From: Ignavibacteriota bacterium
Lineage (GTDB): Bacteria > Bacteroidota > Ignavibacteria > UBA10030 > SZUA-254
DNA: 64,000 nt
Reading direction: 5' to 3'
NCBI GenBank assembly: GCA_016212665.1
Contig: JACREZ010000011.1
Location: 1 to 64,000 of the forward strand
The notes under the pieces are model-generated. The model was not told the origin of the DNA, did not search any database, and saw nothing but the letters and a program-made list of their open reading frames with translations. Position numbers and translations under genes: made by a program. Within the stretch, counting starts at the first letter, position 1. The number at the start of each line of letters is the position of its first letter. Positions 57,437 to 64,000 of this stretch are shown here, in pieces.

Positions 57437-58447
57437 ATGAAAAGTAAACCAATAGTCGGCATTACAATGGGTGACTACAACGGCATTGGACCGGAGGTTG
57501 CAATCAAAGCGGCTATTTCACTTCAGGTTCAAAGTATTTGCCATCCTGTCCTCTTTGGACTGATTGATGTATTTGAATATTATGCGAGACTTCTGAAGAT
57601 GAATATCCTATTAAGGGAAATTGACGAACAAAATTTTTCATTTCAAAAGAAAGGGATTCCGGTCTTTCATTTGTCTCAATATCAAATTTCGGGAATTCAA
57701 CTTGGAAAAGTTACAGAAGAAGCGGGATTGTATGCTTGCCTTAGTTTGGAAAAAGCGGTCGAATATTGTTCAGACAAAATCCTTCATGGGATGGTGACAG
57801 CGCCTGTATCAAAAGATTCGATGAACAAAGCAGGTTATTGTTACCCCGGACAAACGGAAATGCTCGCCTTTCTTACTCGGACAAATAAATTTATGATGAT
57901 GGTAACTGCCGGTTCGTTTCGTGTCGGATTGGCGACGATTCATCTACCTTTGAAATGTGTTCCTGAAGCAATTTCAAAAAAAATAATTTCGGAGAAGTTG
58001 ATTCTGTTGAAACAATCACTAAAAAAAGACTTTGGAATTGATTCTCCCAAGATTGCTGTGCTTGGTTTGAATCCTCATGCGGGCGAAGATGGTTTGCTTG
58101 GCTACGAAGAAATTGATTTTATTATTCCATCACTCGAGTATGTTCGTCGAAGGAAGGGAGTGAATGTAGAAGGTCCATTTCCCGCAGATGGATTTTTCGG
58201 TAGGCATCTTTACCGAAATTACGATGCCGTGCTTGCAATGTATCACGACCAAGGATTGATTCCATTGAAGATGCAGGGTTTTGATATTGGTGTGAACTTC
58301 ACTGCCGGATTGCCAATCGTTCGCACTTCGCCTGACCACGGAACGGCGTTCGACATTGCAGGAAAAGGAATCGCAAATCCATCAAGCATGATTGAAGCAA
58401 TCAAACTTGCTGTCTCAATTATTCATAATCGAAAAAAAAAACAATGA
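57437..58447 (+). CDS. pdxA: 4-hydroxythreonine-4-phosphate dehydrogenase PdxA
   Basis: A 336-residue enzyme of pyridoxal-phosphate synthesis (DXP-dependent route). ITMGDYNGIGPEVAIKAA is the conserved start. VTAPVSKDSMNKAG, PGQTEMLAF, LNPHAGEDGLLG, GPFPADGFF and MYHDQGLIPLKMQGFDIGVNFTAGLPIVRTSPDHGTAFDIAGKG (metal-binding His/Asp region, cited in pieces) all fit the family. It overlaps ftsE by 4 bases. Confidence 0.96.
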   Translation: MKSKPIVGITMGDYNGIGPEVAIKAAISLQVQSICHPVLFGLIDVFEYYARLLKMNILLREIDEQNFSFQKKGIPVFHLSQYQISGIQLGKVTEEAGLYACLSLEKAVEYCSDKILHGMVTAPVSKDSMNKAGYCYPGQTEMLAFLTRTNKFMMMVTAGSFRVGLATIHLPLKCVPEAISKKIISEKLILLKQSLKKDFGIDSPKIAVLGLNPHAGEDGLLGYEEIDFIIPSLEYVRRRKGVNVEGPFPADGFFGRHLYRNYDAVLAMYHDQGLIPLKMQGFDIGVNFTAGLPIVRTSPDHGTAFDIAGKGIANPSSMIEAIKLAVSIIHNRKKKQ

Positions 58448-59103
58448 ACATTCAATTTGAACACGTCAGTGTCGCATTCGATAAACACATCGTCCTGAAA
58501 GACATCAATCTGGAAATTAAGGAAGGCGAGTTTGTTTCTCTTACCGGGGAATCGGGTGTCGGGAAGACAACATTTCTACGCTTGCTGTATTTTGATTTAC
58601 TGCCGACTGATGGAACGGTTCGCGTTGGGTTGTTCAGTTCTTCTTCAATCAGAAAAAAGGAAATCCCGCAACTCAGAAAAATGCTCGGCATTTCCTTTCA
58701 GGATTTCAAATTACTTGATGACAGAAATGTTTATGACAACATCGCCTTTGTGCTTGAAGTGATTCGGCAGAAAAATGATTTTATCAAAGAGCGTGTGCCG
58801 GAAGTTTTATCGCTTGTTGGTTTGGAGAATAAGCAGAATGCAATGCCGCATGAACTTTCCGGCGGCGAGCTAGCACGTGTTATGCTTGCCCGTGCGATTG
58901 CAAATCAACCGGAAGTTCTTATTGCTGATGAACCGACAGGTAATCTTGATTTGAAAACCGGATTGGAAATTCTGGAAGTCTTAAAGACAATCAACAAAAA
59001 TGAAACGACAGTGATTATGGCATCGCACAATATGGAGATTGTGAAGAAGGCAGGAGGAAGAGTGTTGTTGTTGAAAGATGGGAGAATGAGCGAGAATAAA
59101 TGA
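58444..59103 (+). CDS. ftsE: FtsE-type ABC ATPase
   Basis: A 219-residue ABC ATPase of FtsE length. Walker A GESGVGKTTFL, Q-loop in ISFQDFKLL, signature HELSGGELARVMLARAI and Walker B VLIADEPTGNLD are intact. IQFEHVSVAFDKHIVLKDINLEI at the start is FtsE-like. A LolD-type role cannot be excluded, but no LolC/E partner is near. The cognate ftsX lies far away at 14262-15137 on the other strand. It is coupled to pdxA. Confidence 0.8.
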   Translation: MNIQFEHVSVAFDKHIVLKDINLEIKEGEFVSLTGESGVGKTTFLRLLYFDLLPTDGTVRVGLFSSSSIRKKEIPQLRKMLGISFQDFKLLDDRNVYDNIAFVLEVIRQKNDFIKERVPEVLSLVGLENKQNAMPHELSGGELARVMLARAIANQPEVLIADEPTGNLDLKTGLEILEVLKTINKNETTVIMASHNMEIVKKAGGRVLLLKDGRMSENK

Positions 59104-59281
59104 TTGACGATTGAGTCATTGAGTTGATGACCGATAAATGTCAAAGATGTGAGATGTGGGATATGAGATATTTGTTACCTCTCTCTTTTTGTAGGGTATT
59201 TCCAGAGACTATAATTGCCTTTGTGAATCATGTACTATGAATCCAAAACTAAAACACAAAACAACAAACTAAGAAACTATC
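59101..59281. repeat. Period-7 tracts between ftsE and the DUF5916-like gene
   Basis: GATTGAC/GATTGAG/TCATTGA then AGATGTG/AGATGTG/GGATATG/AGATATT (59101-59172), and AAAACTA/AAACACA/AAACAAC/AAACTAA/GAAACTA (59243-59280). A candidate promoter (TTG 59189, 18 bases, TATAATTG 59210-59217) lies between the two blocks. Confidence 0.7.
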
Positions 59282-59351
59282 GTTGGCCTGCAACCCTTCC
59301 TCACATTCCATCGTATCAACAACCAACCGATTTATTATCTGTGCAAAGTTT

Positions 59352-61502
59352 ATGAAAAACAATCTCAGTCACATTTTTATTTCAGTTCTTTTTCTCATCT
59401 CGACAACGGTTTTTGCAAACGAACCTCTCAAACCAATTCGAGTGCAAATTGCTCCGAACATTGACGGCGTTCTTGATGAACCGCTTTGGAATCAGGCGCC
59501 GAAAGTTTCTGGCTTCAAAACGTTCATTCCCGATTTTGACATCATACCGAAAGAACAGACGGAGGTGATGCTCGCCTATGATAGCGCTAACCTTTACTTC
59601 GCATTCAAGTGTTACGATGAACCGGACAAAATCAAAGCGTCAGTCTCGGCGCGGGATAAAATGATTACAGATGATTTCATTTGTATCAATCTTGATGCAT
59701 TCAATGACCAACAAGGACTGAATGCGTTTTATGTGAACGCATTCGGAATTCAGGGAGATAGCAAGTTCGCGGCAGGGAACGAAGATTTCAGTCCAGATTA
59801 TGTCTGGTACAGCGCGGGAAAAATAAATCCTGATGGATTTACTGTTGAGGTTCAACTTCCACTCAAAAGCCTTCGCTACCGGAACGACGAGCCGACGACG
59901 ATGGGTGTTATTCTCGAACGATTTATTAGCAGAAGAAATGAGCATAGTTGTTTCCCTCGTCTTGACCCGGCGAAGGGATTTGCACTTCTTACACAAATGT
60001 ACCCGCTTGAATATTCCGGCATCGAACATTATACATTATTGGAAATTTTACCGGCACTCACCGCGACACGGCAGGATGTTCGTGAAGGGACGAACTTGGT
60101 TCGAAGCAAACAGGAAGCGGAAGCAAGTCTCAATCTCAAGTACGGGATTACTTCCGATTTGATTTTGGATGGAACCATCAATCCCGATTTCAGTCAGGTA
60201 GAATCGGATGCGGGGCAGGTGGATGTGAACCTCCGGTCGAGATTATTTAACTCCGAAAAGCGTTCGTTCTTTCTCGAAGGGCAGGATAATTTCAACCTTG
60301 CAGTCAGTGCAAACAGTTTCGACCCGATGCTGTTTTATTCAAGAACAATTATCGAGCCGGTGCTTGGAACAAAGTTGACCGGTAAAGTCGGGAAGTACAA
60401 TACACTCGCCGCTCTTTATGCAGTTGATAATGTTCTTGAACAAGAGCGACCGACACTCGGCAACTACATTCATGTTCCTGTACTCAGATTCAAATCGGCA
60501 CTCAGTGATGATAGTTATCTTGGATTTCTGTATGCCGGACGTGAACTTGACGAAAGCCATAACCGAGTTCTCGGGTATGATGAACAAATTCGTGTTTCAG
60601 AGTCAAGTGTTTTGGAGAGCGCGGGATTTCTTACATGGGCGAAAGATGTCGGAGTTGCCAAAGCAGTAAGAGGACATACCTTAGGTTTTCGGTATTCATA
60701 CAACACGCGCAACCTTGATTTCAGCCTGAACGCACGTGAGATTTCTGAAAACTTTCGTGCTGATATGGGATACTACGCACGCACCGGTGTCGTCAACTTT
60801 ATCGGATTTGTCAGACCGAAAATTTATCCCGCAAGCGATTTGTTGCAACGAATTGATTTCGAACTTGCGACAGGACATACGAAGGATAGGTTTGGTGGAT
60901 TGTGGGAAACAGGAAACGACCTTGCCGCAACTGTTTTCTTTGCGGGTAACTGGACGTTCCGCACTCGCGCGGTGTATGCTACTGAAATATTTGAGGGGCA
61001 ACGATTCAAGACAAGCGGAGTTCACACTCAACTTCGATCCAACATCACGAAAACATTGTTTACCAATCTTTTGTTTCGTCATACGCAAGCAATCTTCTAT
61101 CCAGCATCATTACAGGGGAAGAGCGATGTCGTTTCTGCAACAGTAAATTATCAGCCAACGGAAAATATGCAGGTTGATGGTTCGTTTACTTATTCAGACT
61201 TCACAAGCGAGGATACTCAAGAGATGCTTTATCATTATACAATCACACGTCTAAAGTTAACGTATCAGGTGAATCAATATCTTTTCTTTCGTGCGCTTGG
61301 CGAGTACAACAATTTCCGCAAACAACTCAGCACGGATGTACTTGCTTCGTTCACGTACATTCCCGGAACTGTTGTCTATGTTGGCTACGGTTCAATCTTC
61401 AACAAGGTACGATGGGACGGAACTTCGTATGTAGAGAGCGAAAATCTTTTGGAGATGCGGCGCGGGTTGTTTTTCAAGATGTCATATCTATGGCGCTCGT
61501 AA
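59352..61502 (+). CDS. DUF5916-like outer membrane protein with CBM9-like N-terminal domain
   Basis: From the ATG at 59352 the protein has 716 residues and a signal peptide (about 1-23). Residues 25-215 resemble a family 9 carbohydrate-binding-like domain (IDGVLDEPLWNQAPKVSGF, VMLAYDSANLYFAFKCYDE, DFICINLDAFNDQQGLNAF). The remainder (LNLKYGITSDLILDGTINPDFSQVESDAGQVDV, cited as the key landmark in part, then LFNSEKRSFFLEGQDNF) is a long beta-barrel-like region. The function of this Bacteroidota family is unknown; glycan-related roles have been suggested. An earlier in-frame start would hide the signal peptide. Confidence 0.82.
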   Translation: MKNNLSHIFISVLFLISTTVFANEPLKPIRVQIAPNIDGVLDEPLWNQAPKVSGFKTFIPDFDIIPKEQTEVMLAYDSANLYFAFKCYDEPDKIKASVSARDKMITDDFICINLDAFNDQQGLNAFYVNAFGIQGDSKFAAGNEDFSPDYVWYSAGKINPDGFTVEVQLPLKSLRYRNDEPTTMGVILERFISRRNEHSCFPRLDPAKGFALLTQMYPLEYSGIEHYTLLEILPALTATRQDVREGTNLVRSKQEAEASLNLKYGITSDLILDGTINPDFSQVESDAGQVDVNLRSRLFNSEKRSFFLEGQDNFNLAVSANSFDPMLFYSRTIIEPVLGTKLTGKVGKYNTLAALYAVDNVLEQERPTLGNYIHVPVLRFKSALSDDSYLGFLYAGRELDESHNRVLGYDEQIRVSESSVLESAGFLTWAKDVGVAKAVRGHTLGFRYSYNTRNLDFSLNAREISENFRADMGYYARTGVVNFIGFVRPKIYPASDLLQRIDFELATGHTKDRFGGLWETGNDLAATVFFAGNWTFRTRAVYATEIFEGQRFKTSGVHTQLRSNITKTLFTNLLFRHTQAIFYPASLQGKSDVVSATVNYQPTENMQVDGSFTYSDFTSEDTQEMLYHYTITRLKLTYQVNQYLFFRALGEYNNFRKQLSTDVLASFTYIPGTVVYVGYGSIFNKVRWDGTSYVESENLLEMRRGLFFKMSYLWRS

Positions 61503-61515
61503 ATTATTCATTTCA

Positions 61516-62616
61516 ATGAAATCAAACCCAAATAACCATTCAACTCTTTTTGAAACGTTAAAGAAAGATATCCAACGCGGAGATTTCAGAAGTACTGTCT
61601 CACGGGAATTTCATGAGTTGAAGGATTTCATGCTCGATGATGAACGAAAGAAACGTCTTCAACAAATGGGACGCGTGAAGGGGTGGTTCTACGTGGTTGG
61701 GTGGCTTATGAAAACCATGTTCTTTCGTCTGACACCGACGCGGAGATTGCTTGTTGTTGTTGGCTTGCTCTTCTTATTCTTTTCGCGGGCGCGATTATTT
61801 GATGGAGAAAATATTCAGATAGAAACGAACACCGGAATCCTCGGAGGGTTGATGATTCTTTTCGTGTTGATGCTTGAACTGAAGGATAAATTACTCGCGA
61901 AAGAAGAACTGGAAGCGGGACATGCTGTACAAAAAGCATTGATGCCGGAACGAAGTCCGAAAGTTGAAGGGTGGGAGATGTGGTTATTCACCCGTTCAGC
62001 AAATGATGTTGGAGGCGATTTAGTAGATTGTATCAAGGTAGATGAAGAACGATTTGCCGTTATGCTAGCAGATGTAGCAGGGAAAGGATTGAGCGCCGCA
62101 CTGCTCACCTCAAAACTCCAGGCAACGATACGCGCGTTAGCTCCGGACGCAGAATCGCTCCCGCTCCTTGCCACAAAACTCAATACAATATTTTGTCGGG
62201 ATAGTTTACCCAATGTTTTTGCATCGCTTGTCTATGTCGAACTTCGCTGTGGTTCAGGAGAAGTAAAGGTATTGAACGCAGGACATTTTCCTGCGCTCTG
62301 TATCTATGGGAATGAAATTCGGAAAACCGAAAAAGGGGGAGCGGCTTTGGGTCTTACAAAAACTGCCCAGTACCGGGAACAAAAAATTGTTCTGCAGGAA
62401 AATGAGTTGATGGTAATTTATTCCGATGGATTAACGGAAGCGAGAAATGTAGCAGGAGAATTTTATGGAGAACACAGAATCCAACAATTATTACCTCTTC
62501 TGACGAAGTATTCCGTAGGAATAATAGGTGAAATGATAATAGCAGAACTCGACCGTTTTGTCGGAAGCGCACGGACCCATGATGATGTTTCAATTGTTGT
62601 TTTGAAGAAGGTATAA
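61516..62616 (+). CDS. SpoIIE-type PP2C serine/threonine phosphatase, membrane-anchored
   Basis: A 366-residue protein. Two membrane helices lie at about 75-95 and 110-130. The cytoplasmic SpoIIE domain (about 140-365) has NDVGGDLVDC, LADVAGKGLSAALLTSKLQ, NAGHFPALCIYG and IYSDGLTEARN, with the metal-binding aspartates present. Such proteins (RsbU/RsbP-like) dephosphorylate anti-sigma-factor antagonists in partner-switching. No STAS or kinase partner is in the window. It starts 14 bases after the DUF5916-like gene. Confidence 0.92.
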   Translation: MKSNPNNHSTLFETLKKDIQRGDFRSTVSREFHELKDFMLDDERKKRLQQMGRVKGWFYVVGWLMKTMFFRLTPTRRLLVVVGLLFLFFSRARLFDGENIQIETNTGILGGLMILFVLMLELKDKLLAKEELEAGHAVQKALMPERSPKVEGWEMWLFTRSANDVGGDLVDCIKVDEERFAVMLADVAGKGLSAALLTSKLQATIRALAPDAESLPLLATKLNTIFCRDSLPNVFASLVYVELRCGSGEVKVLNAGHFPALCIYGNEIRKTEKGGAALGLTKTAQYREQKIVLQENELMVIYSDGLTEARNVAGEFYGEHRIQQLLPLLTKYSVGIIGEMIIAELDRFVGSARTHDDVSIVVLKKV

Positions 62617-62668
62617 AAAAATCAAAAAGAAGAATCAAATATTATTTTGAACTACAAATTTAATAGTT

Positions 62669-62914
62669 TTATCTATGGACCGCTTCCACTCTCTTCACCT
62701 CCGGCGCAAAGTGCATAATCGTTCGTTCAATCCCCGCACGAAGCGTGAGGGGGGAGAGAGGACATATCACGCATAACCCTTCGTAGCGTACTTCTACAAT
62801 ACCATTTTCTTTGATGTTTACAAGTTGAATATTGCCGCCATCTGCTATGAGATATGGGCGGCAATATTCTAATGCTTGTTCGATTCGTTGTTGTAGAGGT
62901 GAAACGTTTTCCAT
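62669..62914 (-). CDS. NifU C-terminal-domain iron-sulfur protein
   Basis: An 81-residue protein from the ATG at 62914; a GTG 7 codons earlier is possible. RIEQALEYCRPYLIADGGNIQLV and YEGLCVICPLSPLTLRAGIERTI are the NifU-like signatures, with the CxxC that holds a labile cluster. It should act as a scaffold or carrier in iron-sulfur assembly. It lies just downstream of mrp, another cluster carrier. Confidence 0.93.
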   Translation of the reverse strand: MENVSPLQQRIEQALEYCRPYLIADGGNIQLVNIKENGIVEVRYEGLCVICPLSPLTLRAGIERTIMHFAPEVKRVEAVHR

Positions 62915-62956
62915 AATTGTGTCATGTTGAACCACAGAGACGCGGAGTTCGCAGAG

Positions 62957-64000
62957 TTAATTTACGCCTAAATCTATTTCAATTTTCGGTGTTGGAGTTG
63001 AGAGCGATTGGATGCTAAGTTGCGCCGCCATGTTTCTTGCAAGTTGTCGGATTTGTTTTGCCTGTGTTGCTTCCGGTTCGAGCACGACAATTGGTTTTCC
63101 TATATCGCCGCCGACTCTGATGGGCGTGTAAATCGGAATATCGCCGAGGAATGGAACGTTGAGTTCTTCCGCCGCTTTCTTTCCGCCGCCGGTTGAAAAA
63201 ATTTCTTCCCTGTGTCCGCAGTGTCCGCAAATGTGGTAACTCATATTTTCGATAATTCCGAGTATCGGGACGTTCACTTTCTGAAACATCGCAAATGCTT
63301 TTCGTGCATCAGCGAGAGAAATATCCTGCGGTGTGGTTACGACGACCGCTCCCGAAAGTGGAATAGATTGAACAAGCGTTAAGTGAATGTCTCCTGTGCC
63401 GGGAGGTAAATCAAATACGAGATAATCAAGTTCGCCCCAGTCCACATCGGACATAAACTGTTTGACTGCTCCGCTCACCATAGGTCCGCGCCAAATGACT
63501 GCTTGCATCGGGTCAACGAGAAAACCGATGGACATGACCTGTACGCCATGTGCTTCAAGTGGAACGAGTTTTTGTCCTCTCATTTTCGGTCGTTCATCAA
63601 TTCCCATCATGAGCGGAATGCTCGGTCCGTAAATATCCGCATCAAGCAAACCGACTTTTGCTCCATCAAGCGCAAGCGAGACTGCGAGATTTACTGCTAC
63701 GGTTGATTTCCCCACGCCGCCTTTGCCACTTGCAACTGCGATTGTATTTTTTACGCCCGCCAATAATTCAGCACGTTGCTGGCCTGGACTTACCCGCACA
63801 CTTGATGTCATTTCGATTGAAATTGTACCGACATTTTCAATATTGTCTCGGATTGCTTGTTCGGCGGCGGCTTTCAATTCATCGCGGACGGGACAAGACG
63901 GAGTTGTTAATTCAATTTTGAAGGAGACATTTTGCTTGTCAATCTTCAAATCTTTAACAAAATTCAAAGCGACAATATCCCGATGAAGGTCAGGGTCTTT
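62957..64000 (-). CDS. mrp: Mrp/ApbC-type ATP-binding iron-sulfur carrier (5' end outside window)
   Basis: The frame stays open to the window edge. The residues before the apparent start (KDPDLHRDIVALNFVKDLKI) are the usual N-terminal MIP18-like (DUF59) domain, so the true start lies beyond base 64000. The P-loop is VASGKGGVGKSTVAVNLA. DADIYGPSIPLMMG, VFDLPPGTGDIHLTL and the CGHCG metal-binding pair are present. It carries and transfers iron-sulfur clusters, consistent with the NifU-like gene just downstream. Confidence 0.95.
   Translation of the reverse strand, partial: KDPDLHRDIVALNFVKDLKIDKQNVSFKIELTTPSCPVRDELKAAAEQAIRDNIENVGTISIEMTSSVRVSPGQQRAELLAGVKNTIAVASGKGGVGKSTVAVNLAVSLALDGAKVGLLDADIYGPSIPLMMGIDERPKMRGQKLVPLEAHGVQVMSIGFLVDPMQAVIWRGPMVSGAVKQFMSDVDWGELDYLVFDLPPGTGDIHLTLVQSIPLSGAVVVTTPQDISLADARKAFAMFQKVNVPILGIIENMSYHICGHCGHREEIFSTGGGKKAAEELNVPFLGDIPIYTPIRVGGDIGKPIVVLEPEATQAKQIRQLARNMAAQLSIQSLSTPTPKIEIDLGVN

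Overview
The window reads as a chromosomal segment of an uncultured-type bacterium of the Bacteroidota/FCB group, most likely Ignavibacteria or a close relative. The evidence is a subtilisin-like protease with a C-terminal type IX secretion sorting domain (NYPNPFNPST motif), a GWxTD-domain protein directly after rimO, DUF3108, DUF5683-like and DUF5916-like proteins, and candidate promoters of the Bacteroidota type (TTG, 18-20 bp spacer, TAnnTTTG-like box). Base composition is moderately AT-rich. There are no rRNA or tRNA genes, no CRISPR array and no recognisable intact transposase. One structural RNA is present, the small bacterial SRP RNA.

Layout. 1-7.5 kb: end of an outer-membrane-type protein, beta-carbonic-anhydrase-like protein, truA, M48 lipoprotein protease, CorC/HlyC-type membrane protein, a methyltransferase gene reduced to its two ends, two GT2 glycosyltransferases, a DUF2064-like protein and nadD. 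7.5-12.4 kb: secreted T9SS protease, TPR lipoprotein and the decayed 3' end of another T9SS gene. 12.5-18.1 kb, minus strand: ybaB-recR-two lipoproteins-pheA-ftsX-repeat lipoprotein, mostly abutting. 18.2-26.4 kb: secreted EHPK-repeat protein, transglutaminase-like protein, DUF3109, obgE, SRP RNA, plsY-gpsA and recG. 26.6-30.6 kb: two ATP-grasp ligases, a GNAT acetyltransferase and a lysine 2,3-aminomutase-type radical SAM enzyme, apparently one operon. 30.6-35.1 kb: a Uma2-type gene and a tightly coupled pair of large genes of unknown function. 35.4-47.9 kb: dnaG, a GT9 transferase, DUF3108, a deoxyhypusine-synthase-like gene, a YoeB toxin module, CPBP protease-cdsA-rimO-GWxTD, an Omp85 protein, rnhB and yraN. 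48-51.7 kb: cstA interrupted by an in-frame TGA, and a sensor kinase whose phosphoacceptor His codon is Tyr. 51.8-57.3 kb: minus-strand accessory genes, a 21-bp minisatellite, yebC, an aspartic-protease bicistron and DUF423. 57.4-64 kb: pdxA-ftsE, a DUF5916-like protein, a SpoIIE-type phosphatase, a NifU-like protein and mrp (runs off the window).

The most interesting material is: the ATP-grasp/ATP-grasp/GNAT/KamA operon, which looks like a pathway to an acylated beta-lysine-containing compound; the unknown gene pair at 31.3-35.1 kb; and the intergenic DNA. The intergenic DNA holds (i) many degenerate tracts with a 7-base period, some running into gene starts, (ii) arrays of perfect hairpins whose stems differ but whose loops are the same or complementary, and (iii) two similar-sized elements sharing an 11-bp terminal inverted repeat. 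All family calls come from reading motifs; no database search was possible.
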